DNA of 64,000 nucleotides from Deltaproteobacteria bacterium. GTDB taxonomy: Bacteria > Bdellovibrionota_B > Oligoflexia > Oligoflexales > Bog-1112. Of this stretch, positions 1 to 8,814 are shown piece after piece; the first letter of the stretch is position 1; every line of letters starts with the position of its first letter. The stretch lies in assembly GCA_016186945.1 (NCBI GenBank), contig JACPKR010000053.1:1-64000 (forward strand). Direction: 5' to 3'. The position numbers and the translations under genes are program-made. Under the pieces are notes generated by a model. That model saw only the letters and a list, made by a program, of their open reading frames with translations, searched no databases and had not been told where the DNA came from.

Positions 1-1
1 C

Positions 2-490
2 ATTAACGTTCATCGGCAGTGGCTTGAGAAGCAAAAGATATATGGACCTACGAAGAATAACGTTCAAAGGTTCATTGACTTTGATCCCGATGGGCTTCTA
101 GCAAGAGTCTTGCGGGAAACAATCGAATCAAGCCCCGACCCAGAGGTGATCTTTGTCACCGCCAATGGGCGGCGTGTATTACCCTCGTCTTTGGCTCGCG
201 ACACATTCAGGAGGGCGAACAAGCGGGCTGGAGTACCTGACATCTGCTTCCACGGTCTCCGGCATACCTTCGCAAGTTGGTATGTCATCGAGCACGACGA
301 TTTTCGCTCACTCCAGTATCTGATGGGCCACAAGGATGTGAAAACGACTCAACGCTATGCCCATCTCTCTAAGAGGCATAGGCGAACGCCCTTGGGGATG
401 AGTGAGAGAATCCTCGGGAATGAGCCAAAGGTAACCCCGATCTCAGTTGTCAATCCTCGGCCTGTCCAAGGTGAGGAAGGGCGATTTTGA
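2..490 (+). CDS. Tyrosine recombinase / phage-type integrase, C-terminal part (5' end outside window)
   Basis: The frame is open from base 2, so this is the C-terminal ~162 residues of a longer protein; an internal ATG at 110 is not the true start. It shows the tyrosine-recombinase catalytic signature: a GLRHTFASW box (second catalytic Arg with its His), then LMGHKD (catalytic His), then TQRYAHLS with the nucleophilic Tyr. The upstream NNVQRFIDFDP stretch fits the beta-hairpin before the active site. The first catalytic Arg lies left of the window. The gene ends about 115 bp from the 3' end of ssrA and points towards it. Family members recombine DNA at att sites, and the position suggests the integrase of an island inserted in ssrA. 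Confidence 0.85.
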   Translation: MNVHRQWLEKQKIYGPTKNNVQRFIDFDPDGLLARVLRETIESSPDPEVIFVTANGRRVLPSSLARDTFRRANKRAGVPDICFHGLRHTFASWYVIEHDDFRSLQYLMGHKDVKTTQRYAHLSKRHRRTPLGMSERILGNEPKVTPISVVNPRPVQGEEGRF

Positions 491-603
491 GACGTCCGAT
501 GGTTACCCATCAGTTCTGATCGCCCACCTTTCGCCCACCCTGACCTAAAATCACGAGAGTTGGCGGTCTTTTTGTCTTTTAATATTGGTTAGTTAAGCAG
601 GGG

Positions 604-956
604 TGGAGGCGGCGGGAGTTGAACCCGCGTCCAAGCTAGGGGTGGCCCGAAGCGCTACATGTTTAGTCTCGTAATTTGTCCTGTTGAACGAGGCGCCCAC
701 GGACAGGCTACTCGAACCGCATCTCGGGAAAGTTTCGGACTGGCGTTCTCCGAGAAGCAAGCGCCAGTCCTACTCCGGTTTGTATGACAACTTTTAGAAC
801 ACCCCGGCGGTCCTCTAAAAGCCGGCCGCCTTATTTAGGCAGCAAGTGCGTAATCGTTGCCGACTAAGCTTGAAACGCATTTTTACCGGGTCACGTTTCC
901 ACCCCGGACATGCTCTTTTGGGCGCCTGCCAAACCTGTCGAATCCGGAACGCCCCC
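604..956 (-). ncRNA. ssrA: Transfer-messenger RNA (tmRNA)
   Basis: On the minus strand the 5' end GGGGGCG pairs with the 3' end CGCCTCC (7 bp including a G-U), and the T-arm reads GGGTTCAACTCCC, as in one-piece bacterial tmRNAs. The discriminator A is at 604; the genome has CCC, not CCA, after it, so the last A would be added post-transcriptionally. The tag reading frame lies at 835-861 followed within it by TAA at 835-837: resume codon GGC, tag GNDYALAA. It rescues stalled ribosomes and marks the nascent peptide for proteolysis. The 3' end faces the integrase gene at 2-490, as for islands that use ssrA as attachment site. Confidence 0.95.
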
Positions 957-979
957 GTTTAATCTATCGGAGTTTAGGG

Positions 980-1008
980 ATTCTAAATGAACTATGCTAA
1001 AGTGTCAA
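980..1008 (-). promoter_or_regulatory. Sigma70-type promoter of ssrA
   Basis: Minus strand: TTGACA (1008-1003), 17-bp spacer, TAGAAT (985-980). A start site near 973 would leave a short leader removed by RNase P to give the mature 5' end at 956. The -10 region overlaps the first ATG of the divergent hydrolase gene. Confidence 0.75.
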
Positions 1009-1928
1009 TAAAGGTAAGAGCTTGGCGGGCCGATTGCTATCAGGAAAATAGGGCATACAGGCAAGTTATGGGTCCAGAACAATTAAAAATTCGAACATTG
1101 GTCTATGTTTGCCCTGTGGATACCGCAGGAACCTCGCTTTTTGTAAAAGGTTGGATGGCACCCAGCCCTTCCAAGGAACCCATCCCGTTAATTTTTGTGC
1201 ATGATCTCGGGGAGACTATTGAACATTATACGCCGTCAGCAGAACGGCTAGCGATGGAAGGGTTCAATGTCTACTGTTTTGAAATGAGGATACAAAAGAA
1301 ACGTCTACGAGATGCAGGAGCTATCAGCTTCGAGGAACTTGCGTCCGACTTGCTCCAGGTAGTTGCATGGATCAAACATAAAGAGGATGGGAATAAGCCC
1401 ATCGTCATCGGGCAGGGAATAGGCTCTCTAGTAGCCCTTTATTTCGCCCAAGGACACGGTAATTTTGCCTCAAGCCTCGTTCTAAGCTCACCACTCTTTT
1501 CCCTGCAAAAGACCATCCGACCCTTGCAAAGGTTTTTAATACGCACTCTTTCTCAAGCAATGCCAACAGTTCACACACCGCACTGGATGGCCCCTTATCT
1601 GACTGACACACTGGACCCCGATGTATCAAAAAAACGCGTGAAAGTACCTCTCTCGATTACACAAGAATTACTCATAGCTATCTCAAAATCACATAAGCTC
1701 TTCTTCCGTGTCTCTATTCCGACTCTTCTTTTATGCCCAACCGAGGATTCTGTCTGTAAATATGATATTCTTAAAAGATTGATATCTAAACATAAGAACG
1801 AAGAACGCATCACAATGGTCACCATTGATTCCCACGGGCATAATTTGATGACAAAAAGCGATCAAGTTCTTGGAAAAGTTCTTGATGTTCTCATTCCCTG
1901 GCTGAAAACCCATGGGCGTCAATCCTAA
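987..1928 (+). CDS. Alpha/beta-hydrolase-like protein lacking the nucleophile Ser
   Basis: The fold signature of the monoacylglycerol-lipase/serine-aminopeptidase type is visible: LIFVHDLGE (oxyanion loop, ~68-76), a nucleophile-elbow region VIGQGIGSLV at ~140-149, an Asp-containing CPTEDSV strand and a C-terminal DSHGHN with the expected His. The elbow should read G-x-S-x-G but is Gly142-Gln-Gly144-Ile-Gly146, so the Ser nucleophile is replaced by Gly and classical hydrolase activity is doubtful. AGGGA at 976-980 supports ATG 987. That ATG overlaps the ssrA promoter, so Met28 (1068), just before the domain, is an alternative. The next gene overlaps or abuts the stop, so they are probably co-transcribed. 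Function unknown. Confidence 0.75.
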   Translation: MNYAKVSIKVRAWRADCYQENRAYRQVMGPEQLKIRTLVYVCPVDTAGTSLFVKGWMAPSPSKEPIPLIFVHDLGETIEHYTPSAERLAMEGFNVYCFEMRIQKKRLRDAGAISFEELASDLLQVVAWIKHKEDGNKPIVIGQGIGSLVALYFAQGHGNFASSLVLSSPLFSLQKTIRPLQRFLIRTLSQAMPTVHTPHWMAPYLTDTLDPDVSKKRVKVPLSITQELLIAISKSHKLFFRVSIPTLLLCPTEDSVCKYDILKRLISKHKNEERITMVTIDSHGHNLMTKSDQVLGKVLDVLIPWLKTHGRQS

Positions 1929-4353
1929 CGAAAACGGCAGTATGAAAAAGATAGCATCATCTTCCCCGTTTTTGCAGACGAAGCTGCGCAAGCTTCGACG
2001 CATGAAGCGACGCTACTTTGGTCTTTCCGTTTTTTTCAATGTCTTGCGTTCCCTTTTGATTGCTTTAGCAATTGGACTAGCACTTATTGGAATTTCTCCA
2101 GAAACGCCTATTTGGACTATCACAGTTACATTGATTGCATTGGGCATCAGTCTTTATTTGAGTGACTGGAGTCGACATCCGATAGACGAAACGTCGTTCC
2201 TTTTTTCGCTCGATGTTGCAAACCCTGGTGTGTCTACTTCCATTTATAATAGGAAGGGTTGGGGAGCACCTGAGTTCGAGAAGGATTGGAACACCCCCGT
2301 CGTCAACGCTATGAAGGAAATTCGCGAACTCGAACGGGGTCGAATAAGAAAGAAAACTCGTTCGCTCATTTTGCCAGGAATTCTATCAGGGGGACTCCTT
2401 GTTTGGGTTCAACCCACCTCCTTCATAATTTTTTCGGACGTTGTGAGAGCGATTGCCCAAAAGGGTGCACACATCACCATCATCCAGGGAGCAGCCTCCG
2501 GGCAGGTACAAGGACAGATTCCTTTGTCCGTAAAGGAAATGGCAACAATTGACGTCCTAGGGTCCAATCTCCTCGACGTTTCCTTCTATGCTCCCGCTGT
2601 GGACCCGCCACCTAGCGTCGTTTTGAAAAAACCTGACGACGATAACTCGATCTTTCAGCAATTTCAAATGAGCAGTCTGTCACCGCCCCACAAACCGGTT
2701 CTCCATTACCATATTCAGTTCACAGCAAGTGATGACGTGCTTGTCACAATTCCAGCGATCACCCAAAAACCACTGGCTAAAATCTCCGTTCAAAAACTTC
2801 CGGTTCCTGAACTTACACTCGAAACACGCGAACCCTTGCTGACGCCTTGGCCTGACGATAAGCCCCTTGATCTAAAAATCAACGTCGTTGCCAAGCACCC
2901 TCTTCAACAGCTTAACCTCCTCATTAGCATGAACGGGCATAAGATGCGAGAGTCCATCCACTCGATCGCATCCACCGAAATGCTGACACTTGAAACTTCC
3001 TACTCGTTACTTCTTTCCAAATACATGGATACTGATTTCGCAAACATCGAAATTGTCGCTCAGGCTCTTGATCGCGCTCTGCCACAACCGCTTGTTGGGT
3101 ACAGCAACCCCATTCAACTAGAAGTCATCAGCAGTTACGGACGCTACCGACGGACCCTTGAAATGCTAAGAGAGGTCAAATCGTCCCTTGACCAGTCTTT
3201 CGCGGAAAACAGTCCCACTATACACAAGGAAAATGACAAGTTGGCGAGTAAAATCGAGAATGAGGCGGAGGCCACACCTTTCTTCGATGCGCTCGACCGG
3301 ATTCAAATCGGATCGATCCGTCGGATGGTTCTCAAACAAATCCAGGGGCCCGACCCGCACCAGTTTGCCCAACTGCGCGAGTTAGTGACGGAATTTCTTG
3401 AAGAACATGAGATGCTTGATGACCGAGACAGGGATCGAGATTTTTTTGTCGCTGCAAGAAGTCTGTCTCGGATCCTTGAATCAGAGGAATTTTCGAAGGA
3501 TCAGGTGAAAAAAGTTGGCGCACGCATCCTCACATTCCTCGATCAACGCTCACAACGGTGGGAGCTGCGAACGAAGAATCTCGCAGAACCACATAAACTG
3601 AAACTGTGGCCCCAAGTAAGAAGGGACAAGCCCTTTCACGCCGATATCAGGGAGATTACAAGGCAGGCAGAAACAATTGGTAAGGATAGCAGCCTTTCCT
3701 CTCTTCAACGCCTATCGAGCACAGTTGCCGTCTATCGTCAGTGGATCGAGGAACTCGAAGCTTTAGAAGATGGAGAAAGAGAAGCTCGTGAACAGGAACG
3801 ACAAAAAAATCTTCTGTCCGCACAGGAAGAATTACAGGAACTTCAGAAGCGCCAACTTCAAGTCTCATCTCAGCTCGATCACTCCACAACTCGCTCACAG
3901 GATGAATTAGCGAAACAATGGCCCGTCGCTCGTACCCACCAAAACACCAACATAAAAGATGCGAAACGCCTGGAAAGCCAACTGCTCGCCGTGTCCCCCA
4001 AATCGGCGAACCGACTTGGCGCCGCGCTAGAAGCCATGAAACAGACAGCCGATAGCGGGAACGAAGGAAGTTTCATCAAGGCTGAAAGCTTTTCCGACCT
4101 AGCTGGCCGTCTGCTGCGTCAGGCTAATAAGGCCGCTACCCAGCAGGAACGCTCCCGCAGGGGCAGCCGCAACCGCGTCACCGGTGACAACTATTACGGG
4201 CAGGCGATTATCGGAGGAGACATTGTCATTGAACATGAGTACCAAGTGGCCCCACGCTATAGGCAGGAAGTTCTTGATGAGATCCTGGAATCGGGATACG
4301 AAGGAGAAGACCGATCGGTCCTCAACAACTTTCTCCGACGTATTCTAAGGTAA
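1912..4353 (+). CDS. Large membrane protein resembling the DUF4175 family
   Basis: 813 residues. There are two N-terminal membrane segments (~39-61 and ~67-84), a third at ~153-170, then a long extra-membrane region. Residues ~600-700 are rich in Glu/Gln/Lys and likely form coiled coil; the C-terminal ~80 residues end in a basic, then acidic tail. The layout (TM pair, TM, long Pro/Lys-rich domain, coiled coil) is that of DUF4175-type proteins, whose function I do not know; the family call is tentative. ATG 1912 overlaps the previous gene by 17 nt; ATG 1942, just after the previous stop, is equally possible. Neither has a clear ribosome-binding site, so translational coupling is likely. Confidence 0.6.
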   Translation: MGVNPNENGSMKKIASSSPFLQTKLRKLRRMKRRYFGLSVFFNVLRSLLIALAIGLALIGISPETPIWTITVTLIALGISLYLSDWSRHPIDETSFLFSLDVANPGVSTSIYNRKGWGAPEFEKDWNTPVVNAMKEIRELERGRIRKKTRSLILPGILSGGLLVWVQPTSFIIFSDVVRAIAQKGAHITIIQGAASGQVQGQIPLSVKEMATIDVLGSNLLDVSFYAPAVDPPPSVVLKKPDDDNSIFQQFQMSSLSPPHKPVLHYHIQFTASDDVLVTIPAITQKPLAKISVQKLPVPELTLETREPLLTPWPDDKPLDLKINVVAKHPLQQLNLLISMNGHKMRESIHSIASTEMLTLETSYSLLLSKYMDTDFANIEIVAQALDRALPQPLVGYSNPIQLEVISSYGRYRRTLEMLREVKSSLDQSFAENSPTIHKENDKLASKIENEAEATPFFDALDRIQIGSIRRMVLKQIQGPDPHQFAQLRELVTEFLEEHEMLDDRDRDRDFFVAARSLSRILESEEFSKDQVKKVGARILTFLDQRSQRWELRTKNLAEPHKLKLWPQVRRDKPFHADIREITRQAETIGKDSSLSSLQRLSSTVAVYRQWIEELEALEDGEREAREQERQKNLLSAQEELQELQKRQLQVSSQLDHSTTRSQDELAKQWPVARTHQNTNIKDAKRLESQLLAVSPKSANRLGAALEAMKQTADSGNEGSFIKAESFSDLAGRLLRQANKAATQQERSRRGSRNRVTGDNYYGQAIIGGDIVIEHEYQVAPRYRQEVLDEILESGYEGEDRSVLNNFLRRILR

Positions 4354-4356
4354 CTT

Positions 4357-4650
4357 ATGCAAGCACACCTTTCCCGTGAACAACTTGCCCACCAAATTAC
4401 GGAATGGGCGGACTCACTTGTCGAAACCAAGCAGATTCTTGCACGGGCGCAACGGCTTCTCCCCAACAGGTTGAGGGAGGTTTGCAGCAGATGCCGCAAA
4501 GAAAACTCAGGCGGAAAAGCCTTACGCCGTGCACTTACCGATCCAGCATACTTGACGCACATAGATGAAATCTGCGAGCTGTCTTCTTCCTTTGTAAAAA
4601 CGAGGATTTTGTGGGAAACTCACCTCATGTTATTCGACGCGCGGCGTTGA
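4357..4650 (+). CDS. Small conserved-looking protein, function unknown
   Basis: 97 residues, starting three bases after the DUF4175-like gene's stop, so almost certainly co-translated with it. Charged and mostly helical by composition, with no signal peptide or membrane segment, and a Cys pair in CSRCRKE (~44-50). I recognise no family. Placement suggests a cytoplasmic partner of the membrane protein encoded upstream. Confidence 0.6.
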   Translation: MQAHLSREQLAHQITEWADSLVETKQILARAQRLLPNRLREVCSRCRKENSGGKALRRALTDPAYLTHIDEICELSSSFVKTRILWETHLMLFDARR

Positions 4651-4655
4651 ATTTG

Positions 4656-4835
4656 TTCTATAGTATTCAAGATAATCAATTTCGGGAAAAACTTTTTGAA
4701 AAAAGTTATTTCCCCAAGCCCCTTTTCAAAAACTTCAATATCTAAAGTTTTTTGGGGGGAGGGGGGAGGTGTGGAGGGGAACTTTTTTTCAAAAAAGGTC
4801 CTCTCCACAAATTCTTTTTCTCAAATACTATAGAA
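4656..4835 (-). mobile_element. Family B palindromic element, full-length copy B1
   Basis: About 180 bp bounded by inverted termini (left TTCTATAGTATTCAAGA, right its near-complement ending CTATAGAA). Inside are two long hairpins: one of GTGGAGAGGAC...TCCCCTCCAC type closed by A/T runs, and one of GGGAAAAAC...GTTATTTCCC type. Plus-strand G runs at 4754-4779 could form a quadruplex. It fills the gap upstream of the Fe-S oxidoreductase. TATAG...CTATA ends suggest TA-target insertion as in Correia-type/IS630-like MITEs. Confidence 0.75.
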
Positions 4836-4863
4836 AAGCGACAGTTCAAGTCCGGAGACTTCC

Positions 4864-6843
4864 ATGAATATTTATTTTATGCTTCTGACGCTTTCTGCCT
4901 TTGCTTTTTTCATATTTTCTGTTGGCAGAACGTGGGTGCGGATCACAAACATAGGCACGGGTTCCGAGGAAAACCGCACGCATAATATGGGGAGGCGCTT
5001 GTGGGATGTTTTTTTTGAAGGGCTTATGCAGCGCCGCATGTACCAAGACTTCCTTGCAGGTGTCATGCACCTCGTTATCTTCTGGGGATTTTTCATCGTC
5101 TCCGTAGGGACCTTGGAAACACTGGCAAACGGAATGTTCCCATCATTCACCTTTCGTGATTTATTTGGGCATGAAAGTTTTCTCTACAGACTATTTGCAG
5201 TCAGTCAGGACTGGACAAACACCCTTGTCACAATTGCCATCGTATGGGCTTACTCCCGTCGCTTATTTTTCCCCCCGAAGCGATTCGAAAGTCTTGCGAA
5301 AAGTGCCCGAGTCGACGCCTACATTGTCCTTGGGCTTATCGGTGGGCTTGTCTTTACATCCCTGCTCTATTGGGGGGCTGAAGGTTTTGCGAATTCCCGA
5401 GACAATTCCTATCTCGTCATGGCACCTTTGTTTGCAAGGCTGGCAGGATTTGGAATAAGCACGCAAGGGGCGTGGCTGGTTTTCGCAAACGTCGTCTGGT
5501 GGGCTCATATTACCATCTTGTTTGGCTTTATGTGCTTTCTCCCTTACTCAAAACATCAGCACCTCATTTGGGTGTGGCCCAACATTTTCTTCAAAAGCCA
5601 CCTTAGTACGGGGCGCATCCGTCCGATGAAGTTTGCAGAAGACGCGGAGTCGTTTGGCGTCGGTGCGGTTAAGGATTTCACATGGAAGGAGCTGCTTGAC
5701 GGCATGGCTTGCGTCGAATGCGGGCGCTGCACAGAGGTCTGTCCCGCTACTAACACGGGAAAAACTCTCAACCCCCGTCTCATCATCAATTATATCAAAG
5801 ACGCCATGCTTGATTCCGCACATCCTGAAGACAAGCGAAAGAAACTCATCGGTGAAATCGTGACTCCCGAAGAACTTTGGGCCTGCACAACCTGCGGTGC
5901 ATGCATGGAAGCATGCCCTCTACATATTGAGCATCTTCCCCCCATTATCGACATGCGACGCTATATGACGATGACAGAAGGAACCGTTCCTCCAGAACTA
6001 CAAACAGCCCTCTCCCATCTCGAGAACCAGTCCAACCCATGGGGATTCAACAACCAGACGCGGGGTGATTGGGCGAAGGGTCTTGATGTCAAAACCATGG
6101 CAGAAACTAACGGTGACGTTGAATACCTTTTCTGGGTCGGTTGTGCTGGGTCTTTCGACGAACGTTATAAGAAAGTGTCGAAGGCAATTGCCAAAATCAT
6201 GAACGAAGCCAAGATAAGCTTTGCAATCCTTGGTTCTGAAGAAACCTGTAACGGAGACACAGCCCGGCGTTCGGGAAATGAGTACCTTGCCGACATGCAA
6301 ATCCGTGCAAACATCGAAACCTTCCAGAAATACAAAGTCAAGAAAATCGTCACAGGATGCCCCCACTGCTTCAATACGATCAAGAACGAATACCGAGACT
6401 TTGGTTTCCAAGTAGACGAAGTGCTACACCACAGCGAACTACTTGCAAAACTTAGTTCCGAAGGGAAAATAAAAGCTTCAAAAAAACTCGATACGCCTGT
6501 TGTTTACCATGACTCCTGCTACCTCGGTCGACATAACAAGATTTACGATGCTCCACGGAAAGCACTGGAAGAATCTGGCGCTTCTCCCATCCTCGTGGAA
6601 ATGCCTCGCAACCGCAACAAAGGCTTCTGCTGTGGCGCAGGAGGTGCTCGCATGTGGATGGAAGAAAACCAGGATCAGCGCGTCAATGTCAACCGTACTA
6701 AGGAAGCCCTTGCGACAGGGGCTAAAACTATCGCGACCGCCTGCCCCTTCTGCATGACTATGATGCGCGACGGAGTTGCTGCCGAGAAGAAAGACAAGGA
6801 AGTCGAAGTGCTTGATATAGCCGAAGTGATAGCGAGTGCGTAA
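4864..6843 (+). CDS. Membrane-bound Fe-S oxidoreductase, EtfD/HdrD-like
   Basis: 659 residues. The N-terminal ~230 carry several membrane helices of the NarI/DsrM cytochrome-b type. Two 4Fe-4S motifs follow: CVECGRCTEVCP (~282-293) and CTTCGACMEACP (~340-351). Two CCG domains follow: WVGCAGS with EETCNGD (~425-462), and HDSCYLGRH with GFCCGAGG (~548-590). The same architecture occurs in EtfD, which passes electrons from electron-transfer flavoprotein (fatty-acid beta-oxidation) to the quinone pool; no etfAB lies nearby, so the role is inferred. GGAG at 4854-4857 sets the start. The TAA stop (6841-6843) lies in the terminus of repeat A1. Last codons GCG-TAA share the G with the repeat's GTAA end. 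Confidence 0.9.
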   Translation: MNIYFMLLTLSAFAFFIFSVGRTWVRITNIGTGSEENRTHNMGRRLWDVFFEGLMQRRMYQDFLAGVMHLVIFWGFFIVSVGTLETLANGMFPSFTFRDLFGHESFLYRLFAVSQDWTNTLVTIAIVWAYSRRLFFPPKRFESLAKSARVDAYIVLGLIGGLVFTSLLYWGAEGFANSRDNSYLVMAPLFARLAGFGISTQGAWLVFANVVWWAHITILFGFMCFLPYSKHQHLIWVWPNIFFKSHLSTGRIRPMKFAEDAESFGVGAVKDFTWKELLDGMACVECGRCTEVCPATNTGKTLNPRLIINYIKDAMLDSAHPEDKRKKLIGEIVTPEELWACTTCGACMEACPLHIEHLPPIIDMRRYMTMTEGTVPPELQTALSHLENQSNPWGFNNQTRGDWAKGLDVKTMAETNGDVEYLFWVGCAGSFDERYKKVSKAIAKIMNEAKISFAILGSEETCNGDTARRSGNEYLADMQIRANIETFQKYKVKKIVTGCPHCFNTIKNEYRDFGFQVDEVLHHSELLAKLSSEGKIKASKKLDTPVVYHDSCYLGRHNKIYDAPRKALEESGASPILVEMPRNRNKGFCCGAGGARMWMEENQDQRVNVNRTKEALATGAKTIATACPFCMTMMRDGVAAEKKDKEVEVLDIAEVIASA

Positions 6844-6913
6844 TGCGTAAGCCACTTGGGGCAAAATTGGAGGAACCAGCTGCGCAGTTTCCTCCAAACC
6901 ACCTCCTTGCCCC
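6840..6913 (+). repeat. Family A element, internally deleted copy A1
   Basis: Starts GTAATGCGTAAGCCACTTGG like the complete copies, then jumps straight to the core hairpin (GGAGGAACC...TTTCCTCC, 6869-6895) and ends at TTGCCCC. The G-rich arm and the right terminus are missing. It lies between two convergent genes and supplies the stop codon of the left one. Confidence 0.9.
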
Positions 6914-6920
6914 TCTCCCT

Positions 6921-7889
6921 CTAGCTCTCTAAGATGTATTGGAAAATCAGCGGTGCGACGATTGTCGCGTCAGATTCTATGATGTAACTCGGAGTGTCCT
7001 GGGAAAGTTTACCCCAGGTTATCTTCTCGCTTGGAGTTGCTCCGCTGTAAGAACCGAAAGAGGTAGTGCTGTCGCTAATCTGACAGAAGTAACTCCACAG
7101 TCTGCAATCTCTTTGCAAGTCTTGGCGAATCATCGGTACGACGCAAATGGGGAAGTCCCCCGCGATCCCTCCTCCCACTTGGAAAAAGCCGATGGGGTGC
7201 GCTGCCGATATTTCCGTGTACCAGTTGGCAAGAGATGCCATGTACTCAGGACCCGATTTCACCAAATCGAAACGGCTCAAATCACCTGCCATCACATGGG
7301 ATACGTAAATATTGGCCGTGGTCGAATCTTCCCACCCAGGTGTATATATAGGTAAGTTTTTCTCACAAGCCGCAAGCATCCATGAGTGTTTAGGATCAAT
7401 TTCATAGTACTTTTTCAGCTCTCCGCTGCGAAGAAGTTGATAAAGGTATTCATGAGGGAAGTAACGCTTGTTCTCTCTATCTGCTTTTTTCCAGAGTTCA
7501 AGCAGATGACGTTCAAGACGTCGAATCGCCTCATCCTCAGGAATGCACGTGTCGGTGACTCTGTTCATCCCGTTGTCGTAGAGTGCTTGCTCATCTTTTT
7601 TGGAAAGCGAACGATACTCAGGGATGCGTTTATAGTGGGTATGGGCAACGAGATTAAAAATGTCTTCCTCAAGATTGGCACCTGTGCAGGAAATCGCGTG
7701 AACTTTGTCTTTTCTTATCAGTTCAGCGAGAGAAATTCCCAACTCTGCAGTACTCATGGCGCCCGCTAGGGTGAGGAACATTTTCCCATCGCTATTGAGC
7801 AGCCTGACCCAGGCCTCAGATGCATCCACACAAACTGCAGCGTTGAAGTGTCGGTAATGGGTTTTCATGAAAGCTTTGATACTCATCAT
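6921..7889 (-). CDS. Deoxyhypusine synthase-like protein
   Basis: 322 residues. Recognisable DHS-family blocks are the NAD-binding HPIGFFQVGGGIAGDFP, then SFGSYSGATPSEKITWGK and SDATIVAPLIF. The Lys of WGK (Lys294) corresponds to the eukaryotic DHS active-site Lys that carries the aminobutyl group of spermidine. Bacteria have no eIF5A, so bacterial members are thought to act on other amine acceptors (polyamine or homospermidine chemistry); the substrate here is unknown. It lies 10 bp after fabD and is probably the last gene of the rpmF-fabD unit. No truncation is visible. Confidence 0.85.
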   Translation of the reverse strand: MMSIKAFMKTHYRHFNAAVCVDASEAWVRLLNSDGKMFLTLAGAMSTAELGISLAELIRKDKVHAISCTGANLEEDIFNLVAHTHYKRIPEYRSLSKKDEQALYDNGMNRVTDTCIPEDEAIRRLERHLLELWKKADRENKRYFPHEYLYQLLRSGELKKYYEIDPKHSWMLAACEKNLPIYTPGWEDSTTANIYVSHVMAGDLSRFDLVKSGPEYMASLANWYTEISAAHPIGFFQVGGGIAGDFPICVVPMIRQDLQRDCRLWSYFCQISDSTTSFGSYSGATPSEKITWGKLSQDTPSYIIESDATIVAPLIFQYILES

Positions 7890-7899
7890 TGACCTCTAC

Positions 7900-8811
7900 T
7901 TAAGTGGACCTCAGAAATTCTAGGCCAGTTTTCACTTCTATATCTTTGGGGATCCAGCGTTTCACAAGATTACAAAGGATATTCCCAGGGCCGATCTCCA
8001 CAAGGAGTCGACACCCCTGATTCAGGGCAGTTTCTACAGATTTGGTCCACAGGACGGGGTGGTCGATCTGCTCGACGAGAAGTTCATATTTGTAAGGCTG
8101 CTCGACTTCCCCGGAAACGTTAGCGATTACCTTCTCAGGGGTGGAATTCAACGCAAGTGTCTTGAGAAGGGGGAGCATCGTTTCTTTTGCGGAAGTCATC
8201 AGGGAAGAATGAAACGGTGCACTGACGGGAAGGGGTAGACTGCGAATCTTTTTCTCCGCCAATTTTTTCGCAAGAGCATCGACTGCTTCCTTATGTCCAG
8301 AAATAATATGCTGCTCCGGGCTGTTGTAGTTGGCGATCTCGACCCGCTTATCGAGTTGCCAAAGTTCTTGGCAAAGCGCCAGAAGCTCACGTTCGTCAGC
8401 TTTCAGAACGGCAGCCATGGCACCTATGCCTTGTGGAACCGCTTCCTGCATCGCCCTGCCTCTTTCCCTCACGAGTCGGGCGGCATCCCAAAGGGTCAGT
8501 TTTCCAGCGGCCACAAGGGCTGAATATTCTCCCAGGCTGTGTCCTGCGTAAAGCTGGGGTTTGATCCCGCTTTCTTCTTGCAAGATTTTCCACATGGCAC
8601 TGCTTACTGTGAGGATGCAAGGCTGCTGATTTTCCGTAAGGCGTAGCTCGGTCTCAGGTCCGTCATCACAAAGCCGACGGATGGGCAGTTTACATGCCTC
8701 TTCCGCTTCTTCGAAGACGATCGCCAAGCGGGGAAACTGGTTCAGAAGATCCCTAGCCATTCCCACATATTGCGAGCCCTGACCGGGAAACATCGCAAGT
8801 ATATTGCTCAT
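7900..8811 (-). CDS. fabD: Malonyl-CoA:ACP transacylase
   Basis: 303 residues, full family length. MFPGQGSQ at the N-terminus, GHSLGEYS with the nucleophilic Ser92, and SAPFHSSLM with the catalytic His near 200. It transfers malonyl from CoA to acyl-carrier protein to feed fatty-acid elongation. It begins three bases after rpmF. The usual plsX and fabH neighbours are absent, so the fatty-acid cluster is rearranged; a DHS-like gene follows instead. Confidence 0.97.
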   Translation of the reverse strand: MSNILAMFPGQGSQYVGMARDLLNQFPRLAIVFEEAEEACKLPIRRLCDDGPETELRLTENQQPCILTVSSAMWKILQEESGIKPQLYAGHSLGEYSALVAAGKLTLWDAARLVRERGRAMQEAVPQGIGAMAAVLKADERELLALCQELWQLDKRVEIANYNSPEQHIISGHKEAVDALAKKLAEKKIRSLPLPVSAPFHSSLMTSAKETMLPLLKTLALNSTPEKVIANVSGEVEQPYKYELLVEQIDHPVLWTKSVETALNQGCRLLVEIGPGNILCNLVKRWIPKDIEVKTGLEFLRST

Positions 8812-8814
8812 TTG

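Noticed and set aside
4752-4985. Frames within and around element B1
   Set aside because: They are translations of homopolymer-rich repeat DNA or shadows of the Fe-S oxidoreductase gene.
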